From Leuconostoc inhae (GTDB taxonomy: Bacteria > Bacillota > Bacilli > Lactobacillales > Lactobacillaceae), in contig NZ_BPKW01000005.1 of the NCBI RefSeq assembly GCF_019656015.1, positions 1 to 64,000 of the forward strand: 64,000 nt of DNA, written 5' to 3'. The position numbers and the translations under genes were made by a program. This document shows, in pieces, positions 1 to 7,902 of the stretch. The notes below the pieces were generated by a model that was not told the DNA's origin, ran no database searches, and worked only from the letters and a program-made list of their open reading frames with translations. Every line of letters begins with the position of its first letter. Position 1 is the first letter of the stretch.

Positions 1-37
1 TATTTAACCCCAGTGGCCTTTGAACAAAAATAGCAAA

Positions 38-1030
38 TCAAAGTAGAATGCGTGTCCGATTTATTGACGTAGATCCAGAGTTGAGTTTTAAATTGAATGA
101 TTTTTGCCATTCAGCTGTTAATGTGTTGACAAAAATATCGGCAGTTAAATGTGAATGCGAAATAATTGTGCCTAAAGAAATTGCATGATTCTCTTCAATG
201 AGGTTTGGTAATAGTAAATGAGTAAAAAAATTTAAGTAAAAAAATTCTACTTTGATAATGCTGTTATCTATCACTTTTTTTGAAAAAAACAACTTTTTAA
301 AAATATCATAATCGGATACGACGAATGTTTGTAGCAACGCTTGATCATATTCCGAAATTGGTTTTAAAAAATAACCTTTAGATAGTCGGAGTTTTAGTAT
401 AGCAAGTAATAAAGTGATTTCTGTTGTGAGTGGTGCTGCAAGTTTATTATTAGGACTTAACAAGTTGAAATTGGAAATTGTTTCAGCTTGAGAAATTGTT
501 GGGAAGGGCCAGCTTTTACGTGAAAAACAGTACTTAACGAATGAAAACATAAAAACTCTAATGTTGATTTCATTGCCAACAAAAACAGGAATTGTATTTG
601 AATCAATTGTAATATTAATATTGAACTGATCTAAGATGCTATTAAGTTGTTTTAATACACGATAGCAATGAGAGGTACTGATAGTAAATTTATCACATAA
701 GTTGTTAAAGGCTAGATGTCGGTGAGTAATAATTTCAGCACAAATTTGAAAAACTAATGAGTCATTAAGAAAATAAAATTCAAGTTGTTGATATAAATGC
801 ATATCATCGATATTAACTGTATAGTTATGCTTATTAGCGGTATTAACTAATTCTTGGTGTGCAATCATCCAAACAGTTTTGTTAATATCTTCAATATCAT
901 GTGTAAGTTGAACTTCTGTTATATTAAATTCTTTCACTAAATAAGGCAACCCATTGTTTGTGTTGGTAAAAAGTGACTGTAAAATAGCTAGCTGACGTTG
1001 CTTTTTTTTTGATAGAAAGTTAATTAACAT
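38..1030 (-). CDS. Mga-family transcriptional regulator, short
   Basis: A 330-residue protein resembling the Mga/AtxA class of regulators: an N-terminal helix-turn-helix region (about residues 15-60), an Mga-type second helix-turn-helix (about 70-130) and the beginning of a PRD-like region (about 165-300). Family members are usually near 500 residues, so the C-terminal EIIB-like part is missing. After the terminal NRTRILL the neighbouring frame reads YFDLLFLFK before stopping, so a small indel may have cut the gene. The start has a good GGAGG at 1035-1039. It is divergent from the Cna-B surface protein, which suggests, by analogy with Mga regulating adhesins, that it controls that gene; this is inference. 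Confidence 0.65.
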   Translation of the reverse strand: MLINFLSKKKQRQLAILQSLFTNTNNGLPYLVKEFNITEVQLTHDIEDINKTVWMIAHQELVNTANKHNYTVNIDDMHLYQQLEFYFLNDSLVFQICAEIITHRHLAFNNLCDKFTISTSHCYRVLKQLNSILDQFNINITIDSNTIPVFVGNEINIRVFMFSFVKYCFSRKSWPFPTISQAETISNFNLLSPNNKLAAPLTTEITLLLAILKLRLSKGYFLKPISEYDQALLQTFVVSDYDIFKKLFFSKKVIDNSIIKVEFFYLNFFTHLLLPNLIEENHAISLGTIISHSHLTADIFVNTLTAEWQKSFNLKLNSGSTSINRTRILL

Positions 1031-1282
1031 GGAACCTCCAAAAATTTTAGAACTGCGAAGACAACGCTAATGATAATCGAGTTCAGTATATAAGTCAACC
1101 AAAAAACGCGTATTATTTTTCGACGAGACATCGTCTAATTTGTTGATACTGGACTATAGTCAATTTTTAATGAGTTATAACTTATTCGCATAGAATTGTA
1201 AAAAATTAAAAAAAGAGGATAGATACAAGGGTTATGCAAGTGCAATAATATAAAGTATTGTCAACAAAATAAAGGAGAAAAC

Positions 1283-3238
1283 ATGCTTAAGAAAATAACA
1301 ACTTATTTTAGTCTTGTAGTCATAATAAGTACATTTTTAGCTACACCGATAACAGTTATGGCTGAAAGTACAAATTCAGAAACTATGTCAAAGGTCGCAC
1401 CGACGACTGGAGAAAGTAATTCATCAGTTGAAACATCAAGCACAACAAAAGAAGAACAAATTACACGTGAAAAAAGTACTTCAGAGTCAAAACAAAGGCA
1501 ATCAACGATTGATAGCCAATCAAATAAAAGTGAGGTTAAGATAAGCGAGGCAAAACCTCGCGCACCGTCTTTTAAATCAAATAAGGACTGGGGGGAACAA
1601 TTTATAACTAAATCTGAATTAGAAGATAAGGATGGAAATCCTCAAACGCATTTTGGCCTTTATGATGATATGCAAGCACATTGGGAATTCGATATTCCTG
1701 CTGGTACAAATGTTGTATCAGGCGATACAATGACTGTAAATGTTCCAGGCGTATTCACATTAGCTAATGATGTACTTTTTGATATTAAAGATGTTAATGG
1801 CAATGTGATAGGCCACGCTAAAGCTGATCATAAAACAGGTAAGGTAACAGTTACGCTTACTGATTATGCAGAGACAGCTGCTAAAAATGGCATTGCAGGA
1901 AGTATGAATATCTGGGTGCATTGGGATATGACGCAAGTTGATCAAGATACAATAGTTCCTGTTGATTGGGGGACAAATGGGAAAACCGATATTGATATAG
2001 ATCCTGGGAATGATCCAGTTCCTCCAGATGAGAAACTTTATAAATGGGGTTGGTATGATGAAAATGATCCAACAACCATTCACTGGCGGGTTCGTTTGAA
2101 CTATGCTAAATCGGATGTTAAGAATACAGTTTATACTGATTTTATAGGTGAAAACCAAACTTTAATTTCTAGTTCAATTCAAGCATACCATGTTGTTTAT
2201 GATTCCGAAGGAGCTAATTTTACAATAGCAAGCCACGTCCCACAATCTGATGTTTATGAGGATGGATCAACTGAGTTTCATATAAATTTACATGATATAA
2301 GTGACACAGTGGTTGTTGATTACGAAACAAAAATTATGGATGAAGGTAATGCTGGCAAGTATGAAAATTCAGGAACATTAACAGGGGACAATATTGAAAA
2401 ACAAACGGTTGATGTTTATTCACCAAATAATGGTGGCGGTGGTGATGGCAAGACCAAAACATCTGTTGATGGTACCAAGACATGGGACGATCAAAATAAT
2501 CAAGATGGGATACGCCCAGATTCGATAACGGTTCATTTGTTGGCTAATGGTAAAGAAGTAACGAAGAAGACAGTAACGGCAAAGGATAATTGGAAGTATT
2601 CATTCACAGGTTTACCAAAGTTCGATGAGAATGAAAAAGAAATCGTTTATACAATTACTGAGAATGTCGTCCCAAGCTATAATACAGAAACAAACGGGTA
2701 TAACTTAACAAATCACTACACACCTGGTAAAACAAGTGTGACAGTGACAAAGCGTTGGGATGATAAGAATAACCAAGATGGTGTCCGGCCAGAAGCAATC
2801 AAAGTTCAATTGTACGCAGACAGCAAAGCAATTGGTAGTGCAGTGACTTTGAATGATGGCAATAAATGGACAAACATCTGGAACAATTTGCCAAAGAAGG
2901 TAGATGGCAAAGCAATTGTTTATACAGTCAAAGAAGTTGGTAAAATAGATGGTTATGAGGCAACGGTGAGTGATGATAACCCAGGAAATATTATCATCAC
3001 TAATAAGCATGTACCAGAGACACCTGTTAATCCAATCATTCCAGATGATCCATTGAGACCAGAGACACCTGTCAAACCAATAATACCGGTGAAGCCAGTA
3101 ATACCATTGAACCAAAGTGTATTACCACACACATCGGCTAATTCAGCTGTATGGTGTGGTGTATATGCGATGTTATTTGTAGGATTAGTTGGTGCATTAA
3201 TTTATCTTAGTAGGAAAAGAAATGAAATGACTAAGTAA
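1283..3238 (+). CDS. LPxTG-type cell-wall adhesin with two Cna-B domains
   Basis: A 651-residue surface protein. Residues 1-27 form a signal peptide with probable cleavage after VMA. About 28-95 is a Ser/Thr/Glu-rich stalk, 96-380 an adhesin head (Ig-like, as in collagen or fibrinogen binders), and about 393-480 and 484-575 are two Cna-B repeats, each opening with a K-T/R-W-DD motif. A Pro-rich wall-spanning segment follows, then LPHTS at 614-618 (3122-3136), a hydrophobic segment and a basic RKRNEMTK tail. The arrangement is that of a sortase-anchored adhesin; the ligand cannot be predicted. The anchor motif ends in Ser instead of Gly. AAAGGAG precedes the ATG. Confidence 0.85.
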   Translation: MLKKITTYFSLVVIISTFLATPITVMAESTNSETMSKVAPTTGESNSSVETSSTTKEEQITREKSTSESKQRQSTIDSQSNKSEVKISEAKPRAPSFKSNKDWGEQFITKSELEDKDGNPQTHFGLYDDMQAHWEFDIPAGTNVVSGDTMTVNVPGVFTLANDVLFDIKDVNGNVIGHAKADHKTGKVTVTLTDYAETAAKNGIAGSMNIWVHWDMTQVDQDTIVPVDWGTNGKTDIDIDPGNDPVPPDEKLYKWGWYDENDPTTIHWRVRLNYAKSDVKNTVYTDFIGENQTLISSSIQAYHVVYDSEGANFTIASHVPQSDVYEDGSTEFHINLHDISDTVVVDYETKIMDEGNAGKYENSGTLTGDNIEKQTVDVYSPNNGGGGDGKTKTSVDGTKTWDDQNNQDGIRPDSITVHLLANGKEVTKKTVTAKDNWKYSFTGLPKFDENEKEIVYTITENVVPSYNTETNGYNLTNHYTPGKTSVTVTKRWDDKNNQDGVRPEAIKVQLYADSKAIGSAVTLNDGNKWTNIWNNLPKKVDGKAIVYTVKEVGKIDGYEATVSDDNPGNIIITNKHVPETPVNPIIPDDPLRPETPVKPIIPVKPVIPLNQSVLPHTSANSAVWCGVYAMLFVGLVGALIYLSRKRNEMTK

Positions 3239-3371
3239 GTGAACAAATTATTGGTTAAATGACTTGCTTTAACAAGCAGTGGGTATTTAATCAATCGAAT
3301 GCATTTTTAAGACTGGCTGGTTAAATTTTATTCACTGTAACTATCCAAATGTTTTGAAACTGTTAAAAAAA

Positions 3372-3418
3372 AATGCGTCTATATTGAAAATGATTTAAAT
3401 TTTCAATATAGACGCATT
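3372..3418 (-). terminator. 20-bp perfect hairpin, U-tract on the minus strand
   Basis: Arms 3372-3391 and 3399-3418 are perfectly complementary with a 7-nt loop. A run of nine A at 3365-3373 gives a U-tract only for a transcript read leftward; on the plus side the hairpin is followed by a mixed sequence. It may still slow transcription leaving the adhesin gene. Confidence 0.6.
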
Positions 3419-3485
3419 ATCGTTGATCTTATTAGAATTTAAACTGCATACGAATTTAACACGTTAACTAAAGGAGTTAATCATC

Positions 3486-4286
3486 ATGAAACCATCTACC
3501 ATCATTAGGTCTGTCGTTGCGGCTGCCGGTACAGTTGCTATTGCCGGCATTGCTTCTGTATCAGCTGACACAGTGACAGTTAAAGCAGGTGACACACTTA
3601 ATTCAATTGCTACAGCACATGGCACAAGCGTTGCTGAGTTAGCTAAAACCAATAATATTCAAAATACGAATTTAATTTTTATTGGGCAACAATTAACAAC
3701 ACCTGATTCTTCAAGTAACAATAATACACCAGTGCCAAACCCTGCTGATAATACGGACACATATACAGTTAAAGCAGGGGATAACTTGTATCGTATTGCA
3801 GCAGCACATAACATGTCAGTGACTGACTTAGCTAATATTAATAACATACAAAATGTGAATTATATTGCGGTTGGTCAAGTGTTGAAGTTATCAGCATCTG
3901 GTAATAACAACAATAACAACAATAACAACACATCTAATTGGCGTGATTTGGCTATGAGTTTGGTTGGCACACCGTATGTTTGGGGTGGCACAACACCTGC
4001 TGGATTTGATTGTTCAGGATTTGTTGCCTATGTATTAAACCATTCTGGTCGGACATCAAATTTCCCAAGCTATACGGTTTATCAAGAAGCGTTGGTACAA
4101 CAAAAATCAGTATCAGCAGCACAAGCTGGTGATTTACTATTTTGGGGTGGTCATGGCGAAACCTACCATGTCGGTATTTATCTAGGAAATAATCAATTTA
4201 TTGCCGCACCACAACCAGGAGATGTCGTTCGTGTACAAACATTGTATTCTGGATGGATGCCTAGTTTTGCCGGATCAGTCGATTAA
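3486..4286 (+). CDS. Secreted LysM-NlpC/P60 peptidoglycan endopeptidase
   Basis: A 266-residue exported wall hydrolase, expected to cut within or next to the peptide stem of peptidoglycan. A signal peptide covers about 1-27 (cleavage near VSA-DT). Two LysM modules bind glycan (about 30-73 and 91-134; both start with TVKAGD), joined by an Asn/Thr linker. A poly-Asn linker leads to a C-terminal NlpC/P60 domain (about 150-266) with the catalytic Cys in FDCSGFVAYVL and the His in YHVGIYLG. AAGGAG is placed well before the ATG. It is monocistronic, ending at a strong terminator. Family assignment is firm; the exact bond cut is not known. Confidence 0.92.
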   Translation: MKPSTIIRSVVAAAGTVAIAGIASVSADTVTVKAGDTLNSIATAHGTSVAELAKTNNIQNTNLIFIGQQLTTPDSSSNNNTPVPNPADNTDTYTVKAGDNLYRIAAAHNMSVTDLANINNIQNVNYIAVGQVLKLSASGNNNNNNNNNTSNWRDLAMSLVGTPYVWGGTTPAGFDCSGFVAYVLNHSGRTSNFPSYTVYQEALVQQKSVSAAQAGDLLFWGGHGETYHVGIYLGNNQFIAAPQPGDVVRVQTLYSGWMPSFAGSVD

Positions 4287-4324
4287 TTGGCCGATTCGTT
4301 AATCTAGCGATATAGTTTTACGTT

Positions 4325-4360
4325 GTCAGCCATCAGTAGGTTACTGGTGGCTGACTTTTT
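4325..4360 (+). terminator. Rho-independent terminator of the NlpC/P60 gene
   Basis: A 14-bp stem (4325-4338 with 4342-4355, one G-U pair), 3-nt loop and five T. Confidence 0.9.
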
Positions 4361-4609
4361 AGTGCTAACAAAACGTTTAAAGATGTCGTTTGCATCATTT
4401 TTTATTTTTACGATAAAATAGGATAATCGAACTAGGACTAGGCTATTCTAGTACATAATAAATGTGTTGCATAAGTTTTCCAGGTTGACCTTGTGTTCTT
4501 ATGTTATAGACCAAAAAGCACAAACCTCTCCACAAGTTGGTGCTCTCATATTGAACTGCCAAACTATTTTTCTAGGGCTGAATCCGAAATAATAAAGTAT
4601 AGGCACTTA
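4361..4609. other. Non-coding stretch, no gene seen
   Basis: AT-rich sequence between the NlpC/P60 terminator and the stop of the leftward pRiA4b ORF-3-like gene. No open frame with a credible ribosome site, no terminal inverted repeats and no clear terminator for the leftward gene were found. Confidence 0.5.
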
Positions 4610-5245
4610 TTATGCCCAATTCGCATTTTCATATTGCTGTTTTAAAAAGCCTACTTCATTTTTTAAGTAAGAATTTAACTCGTCCAAATCAAAGTGATCC
4701 ATATCAGGCAAGTTATCACCTAGCCAGTTATGGTACATGTCAAATGCTTCACCTTTTCCAGCTTTCATAGCTTGGGCGTAGTCTTCAAGCCCATGAGTAC
4801 CACCAATATTTTCAATAATACCAAAGCCGTCACCGTTTGAAACGAAGGGGATTTTTTGTAATGAAATGTCTTTCTTTTCGACGTTGACCACGGTGAGTGA
4901 AATTTCCCAAGCATCGCCATAATCATATACAAAGTTCAAGGTGTCATCTTTGTCTCGAAGAGATGTCTTTATTTTATTTGTGAATACATTATATATTTCT
5001 GACGCAAGTGGACCCGAATCATTAGGTGTGGGTATAGCAAACGTTATTTTTTTTGAATAGTCCTTTAGGATAGTAACTGTATCGTTGAATTCGAATAAAT
5101 GGCTACCAGACATTTCAAACATGGCCATGAGCGTGTAGCCTAGATAGGCTAAAGAGCGTTCACCATTAATGATAAAGCGCCGTCTTATTGTGGGTTTGAA
5201 GTCATTGAGTTGTGCTTCAATTTCGTAGATAGTATGCTCTGCCAT
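4610..5245 (-). CDS. pRiA4b ORF-3-like protein
   Basis: A 211-residue acidic cytoplasmic protein of the plasmid pRiA4b ORF-3-like (IS1096 TnpR-like) family. Visible hallmarks are the N-terminal IYEIEAQLNDFKPTIRRR, a central FVYDYGDAWEISLTV and the later GGTHGLEDYAQAM. The molecular function of the family is not established. Members are often carried by mobile DNA, but no transposase is present here. A TATAAT at 5278-5283 on the minus strand could be its promoter. It stands alone, next to a small RNA/peptide locus. Confidence 0.8.
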   Translation of the reverse strand: MAEHTIYEIEAQLNDFKPTIRRRFIINGERSLAYLGYTLMAMFEMSGSHLFEFNDTVTILKDYSKKITFAIPTPNDSGPLASEIYNVFTNKIKTSLRDKDDTLNFVYDYGDAWEISLTVVNVEKKDISLQKIPFVSNGDGFGIIENIGGTHGLEDYAQAMKAGKGEAFDMYHNWLGDNLPDMDHFDLDELNSYLKNEVGFLKQQYENANWA

Positions 5246-5314
5246 AATTTTTCCTTAATATTAAGTAGTAATAATGCTATTATACTATGAATTGGGTGAG
5301 TTAATGGGACGTGT

Positions 5315-5381
5315 GCTCCGATCTATATTATCTCGGATTACGCCCCAGAAAGAAAGTAGTCCGGAATTTCAGTATAGGAGC
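5315..5381. other. Structured non-coding element
   Basis: Nested inverted repeats: GCTCC 5315-5319 with GGAGC 5377-5381, and CGGATTAC 5334-5341 with GTAGTCCG 5356-5363 (one G-T mismatch), around a purine-rich loop. No U-tract. The role is unknown. Confidence 0.3.
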
Positions 5382-5430
5382 ATGTTAACCTGAATTGGTC
5401 CAGACTTTACTTGCTAATTTCAAATTAACT

Positions 5431-5605
5431 AACAATTGTTCGTTTTTCTTATAATTATGATATAATTGAGACATAAGAAAAAAGCACGTGCTAGATACAC
5501 GTACCTTTCAAATCACAAACCCGCTTAGGCGTTGGTGGTAATTTACTTAAAATAAAAATATTTAACGCAAACCCCTAGTACCTACCAAAGTTAAGGGGTT
5601 TTTGT
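5431..5605 (+). ncRNA. Candidate antitoxin RNA convergent to a 34-aa membrane peptide
   Basis: An extended -10 (TGATATAAT, 5458-5466) with a weak TTGTTC at 5436-5441 would start a transcript near 5473 that runs to the hairpin at 5569-5602 (about 130 nt). It contains no convincing ORF. CCTTTCA at 5504-5510 recurs at 5727-5733, where its complement is the Shine-Dalgarno of the opposing peptide gene, so the RNA could pair with that ribosome site. The layout resembles the par/fst class of type I systems. No expression evidence. Confidence 0.5.
5569..5603. terminator. Shared hairpin between the convergent transcripts
   Basis: AAACCCCT 5569-5576 pairs with AGGGGTTT 5594-5601, followed by T on the plus side; the minus side runs into a T-rich stretch. 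It lies just beyond the stop codon of the 34-residue peptide. Confidence 0.7.
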
Positions 5606-5609
5606 TTGG

Positions 5610-5714
5610 CTATTTTTTAGCCTTGTCAATCACGGCTACGACTAGTTCAACTACTTTCGTAGCCAAACCAACCAATGCTGTAACCAAAACAATTACCGTG
5701 GTCCAGAAGACCAT
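5610..5714 (-). CDS. Putative 34-residue membrane toxin (type I TA)
   Basis: A 34-residue peptide, MVFWTTVIVLVTAL... ending in IDKAKK: a hydrophobic helix followed by a charged, Lys-rich tail. This is the make-up of small membrane toxins of type I systems (Fst, TxpA, Hok-like or holin-like). AAAGGA at 5726-5731 is 11 nt upstream of the ATG, and the stop codon of a 10-codon leader ORF overlaps this site. The promoter is an extended -10 at 5810-5818 on the minus strand. It is convergent with a candidate antitoxin RNA. I do not recognise the exact family. An ordinary small membrane protein is the alternative. Confidence 0.55.
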   Translation of the reverse strand: MVFWTTVIVLVTALVGLATKVVELVVAVIDKAKK

Positions 5715-5722
5715 GTTGGGTG

Positions 5723-5755
5723 TTATCCTTTCATATAGCTAAAAGTATTGCTCAT
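5723..5755 (-). CDS. 10-residue leader ORF coupled to the small membrane peptide
   Basis: MSNTFSYMKG. GGAGG at 5764-5768 lies 8 nt before the ATG, a better site than the peptide gene itself has. Its TAA (5723-5725) directly follows the AAAGGA of the downstream peptide, so translation could be coupled in the way mok is coupled to hok. Too short to confirm by composition. Confidence 0.4.
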   Translation of the reverse strand: MSNTFSYMKG

Positions 5756-5809
5756 TAGCACCACCTCCAGCTATCAGACTCACCAACGCCCTAACTTGAT
5801 TGCCTATAT

Positions 5810-5818
5810 ATTATATCA
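5810..5818 (-). promoter_or_regulatory. Extended -10 promoter of the peptide transcript
   Basis: Read leftward the site is TGATATAAT inside ATTATGATATAAT. The same 13-nt core occurs in the plus-strand promoter at 5454-5466. The -35 is poor. Expected start near 5803. Confidence 0.55.
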
Positions 5819-5863
5819 TAATCCCATAACAGGCTTAGCTCTATCACCAATGATGGTGGCCGT

Positions 5864-6694
5864 TTAATTTTTTTCAATCATGATTAATTGGCTACCAAAA
5901 GGATCAGTTAACCAGATCTGCCCTGTTATTGTAGATGTGTTTCTGTTGCTTAAGTTTGACTGCAATAACTTAAAGTAGGGACTATCGACCGATACAGTCC
6001 AATTTAGTAAGCCATTATCTTGCTCACCACGCTGAGTAATATTGCGTCCTAGCCAGGTGTTATAAGCGTGATGGTGATGATAGCGGTTGTGTGAATAAAA
6101 ATGGGCGCTATTACCAATCGTTGCTGTTAATGCCATTTTTAGGGTATTAATGAAAAAATCATCACCTTGTGTGAGATCATTGCCAACAAAGTGAATATGG
6201 CCAATTGTCATACCCTTAGGAAATCCCGACCAATCACTTTTTTTTGTTTGTAGTAATGTTTGAACATCGACATCTTTCGTGCCCATTTTAATAAAATTAT
6301 TATCCCATTCCCAAAGTGTTTCAGGGCGGTCATGATACAATTCAATACCATTGCCATTGGGATCGTTTAAGTAAAACGCTTCACTAACATCATGATCTCC
6401 GGCCCCTAAAGGGTAGTCAATGAGAATCAGCCGTTCAATAAGACTGGCTAGGGAAGCAGTATCTGGGAAAAGCAATGCAAAATGATAAAGCCCTGCCTGT
6501 GGTTTGCCGGTTGTATGCCCATCAAAATTCAGCGTTAAAAATGGTGTATCTGAGCTTGTAAAAGCATACGAATAGCTATGACTGCTGGTTTGTATTTCAA
6601 TGAGGCCCAAAATATCACGATAAAAACTGCGCATTTTCATGTCATTGTCGGCCATTAGTGTCAGCTGTTCGATGTTATAATTGATATGTAGCAT
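5864..6694 (-). CDS. VOC-family dioxygenase-like protein (CatE-like)
   Basis: A 276-residue protein with two vicinal-oxygen-chelate modules (about 4-120 and 160-270), like catechol-2,3-dioxygenase/CatE and glyoxalase relatives. Metal-ligand candidates are His/Glu in LYHFALLF and GNGIELYHDRP in the first module and GHIHFVGNDL plus a C-terminal MIEKN Glu in the second. The substrate is unknown; aromatic ring cleavage would be surprising in this organism, so a detoxification role is as likely. GAGGAAAAAAC precedes the ATG. It stands alone, divergent from the thiamine operon. Confidence 0.8.
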   Translation of the reverse strand: MLHINYNIEQLTLMADNDMKMRSFYRDILGLIEIQTSSHSYSYAFTSSDTPFLTLNFDGHTTGKPQAGLYHFALLFPDTASLASLIERLILIDYPLGAGDHDVSEAFYLNDPNGNGIELYHDRPETLWEWDNNFIKMGTKDVDVQTLLQTKKSDWSGFPKGMTIGHIHFVGNDLTQGDDFFINTLKMALTATIGNSAHFYSHNRYHHHHAYNTWLGRNITQRGEQDNGLLNWTVSVDSPYFKLLQSNLSNRNTSTITGQIWLTDPFGSQLIMIEKN

Positions 6695-6772
6695 GTTTTT
6701 TCCTCTTTACTTACTATTTATAAGTAATGATAATGGTTTTTGACTGGTTTGTCTAGTGATAGTTGTTTAATA

Positions 6773-6801
6773 TTGACACATACAATGACGTGGTGTACTA
6801 T
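6773..6801 (+). promoter_or_regulatory. Promoter of the thi operon
   Basis: TTGACA 6773-6778, 17-nt spacer, TACTAT 6796-6801, just upstream of the TPP riboswitch. Confidence 0.8.
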
Positions 6802-6819
6802 GAACGTATAATTAAATAA

Positions 6820-6903
6820 AGATATCTGGGGTGCCAACTGTTTTACTGGCTGAGAAATACCCATATAACCTGATCAGATTAGAATCTGCGTAGGAAGATA
6901 TGA
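6820..6903 (+). ncRNA. TPP riboswitch (THI element)
   Basis: Contains the conserved THI-box elements in order: TCTGGGGTGCC, the GGCTGAGAAATACCC block (6848-6862), AACCTGATCAG and the closing GCGTAGGAAGAT. An expression platform follows; the AACTG at 6920-6924 and CAGTTTTTTT near 6954-6963 could form a terminator. It precedes thiE-thiS-thiF-thiG, so TPP is expected to repress the whole unit. Confidence 0.95.
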
Positions 6904-7003
6904 TTGATAATATTATTTGTCGAACTGTTTTTTGCGTGTTTTAACGTGAGGAGCAGTTTTTTTATGTTTGGAAATTGAAATGACGAAAAGAGGATAGATA
7001 GAT

Positions 7004-7639
7004 TTGGTTAATAAAAATATTGACTACTCATTGTACTTAGTTACAAATCGATATGATTATTCAGATGAACAATTTTTGAACATTGTCTTTGAAGCTTGTG
7101 ATAGTGGTGTGACACTTGTTCAACTAAGAGAAAAGGACGTTACGACGAAACGATATTTTGATTTAGCAGTTGCAGTAAAAAAGATCACGGATAAATTCAA
7201 CATACCGTTAATTATCGACGATCGTGTCGATATTTGTTTGGCTGTCAATGCAGCTGGCGTACATATCGGAGATAATGAATTGCCGATTAAGATCGTACGT
7301 CAGCTGATTGGCAAAGATAAAATTTTAGGTGTATCAGTCAAAGATGTTCAACATGCTAAAGAAGCTGAGGCACAGGGTGCCGATTATTTCGGTGTTGGTG
7401 CGATTTATCCAACGAAAACAAAGGTCATTACAAAACATACAACGATAGCAACATTAAAAGACATTGTTGATAACGTTGCCATACCAGTCAACGCTATTGG
7501 TGGGATTAAAGAAAATAATATTTTCAGTTTTAAAAATACAGGCATTTCAGGAGTTTGCATGGTCAGCGAACTCATGCAGGCAGAAGATGTGCGTACGAAA
7601 GTGACCAATTGTTTAAAAAATGTTGAACAACTGAGGTAA
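7004..7639 (+). CDS. thiE: Thiamine-phosphate synthase
   Basis: A 211-residue TIM-barrel enzyme that joins HMP-pyrophosphate and thiazole phosphate into thiamine monophosphate. Family motifs seen: [10 protein letters not shown] near the start, [37 protein letters not shown] and VNAIGGI. The length is normal. The start is a TTG at 7004 with AAGAGGA about 9 nt upstream; no in-frame ATG lies nearby. It is first in the TPP-controlled operon, 39 nt before thiS. No thiM, thiD or thiC is in this window, so precursors must come from elsewhere. Confidence 0.93.
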   Translation: MVNKNIDYSLYLVTNRYDYSDEQFLNIVFEACDSGVTLVQLREKDVTTKRYFDLAVAVKKITDKFNIPLIIDDRVDICLAVNAAGVHIGDNELPIKIVRQLIGKDKILGVSVKDVQHAKEAEAQGADYFGVGAIYPTKTKVITKHTTIATLKDIVDNVAIPVNAIGGIKENNIFSFKNTGISGVCMVSELMQAEDVRTKVTNCLKNVEQLR

Positions 7640-7678
7640 CAGTAGCTGTTCAATAAATAAAGAAAAGGTAGCGTGATT

Positions 7679-7879
7679 ATGATTACAGTGAACGGCAAGA
7701 TCGACACGGCAGCACATGCTGGGCAAAGCATATCGGAGTTGTTGAAACGCCTCGAGATGCAAACAGCGCGCGTTGTCGTTGAGCGCAATGGACTGATTAT
7801 CAAGCGAGAAGTATATGACAGTTTATTACTCGAGGATCAAGATGACATTGAAGTGATTTCTTTTGTCGGTGGTGGTTGA
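7679..7879 (+). CDS. thiS: Sulfur carrier protein ThiS
   Basis: A 66-residue ubiquitin-like carrier whose C-terminus (SFVGGG) ends in the Gly residues adenylated by ThiF and thiocarboxylated to give sulfur to the thiazole. ATG 7679 is 10 nt after AAAAGG; a GTG two codons earlier is possible. The stop overlaps the region where the thiF reading frame opens, so the two are tightly coupled. Confidence 0.92.
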   Translation: MITVNGKIDTAAHAGQSISELLKRLEMQTARVVVERNGLIIKREVYDSLLLEDQDDIEVISFVGGG

Positions 7880-7902
7880 GAAAAATGATGAGGATAAATA
7901 AC

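Noticed and set aside
1760-2158. Open frame antisense to the adhesin gene
   Set aside because: It has no ribosome site or recognisable domains and lies wholly opposite a well-supported protein.
3901-3935. Short AAC/AAT repeats as a possible microsatellite or CRISPR
   Set aside because: They encode a poly-Asn linker in frame between LysM and NlpC/P60; units are 3 nt without spacers.
4440-4600. Possible insertion-sequence remnant
   Set aside because: No transposase fragment, terminal inverted repeats or target duplication could be recognised.
7405-7803. Open frame antisense to thiE-thiS
   Set aside because: It runs opposite conserved enzyme sequence with no initiation signal.
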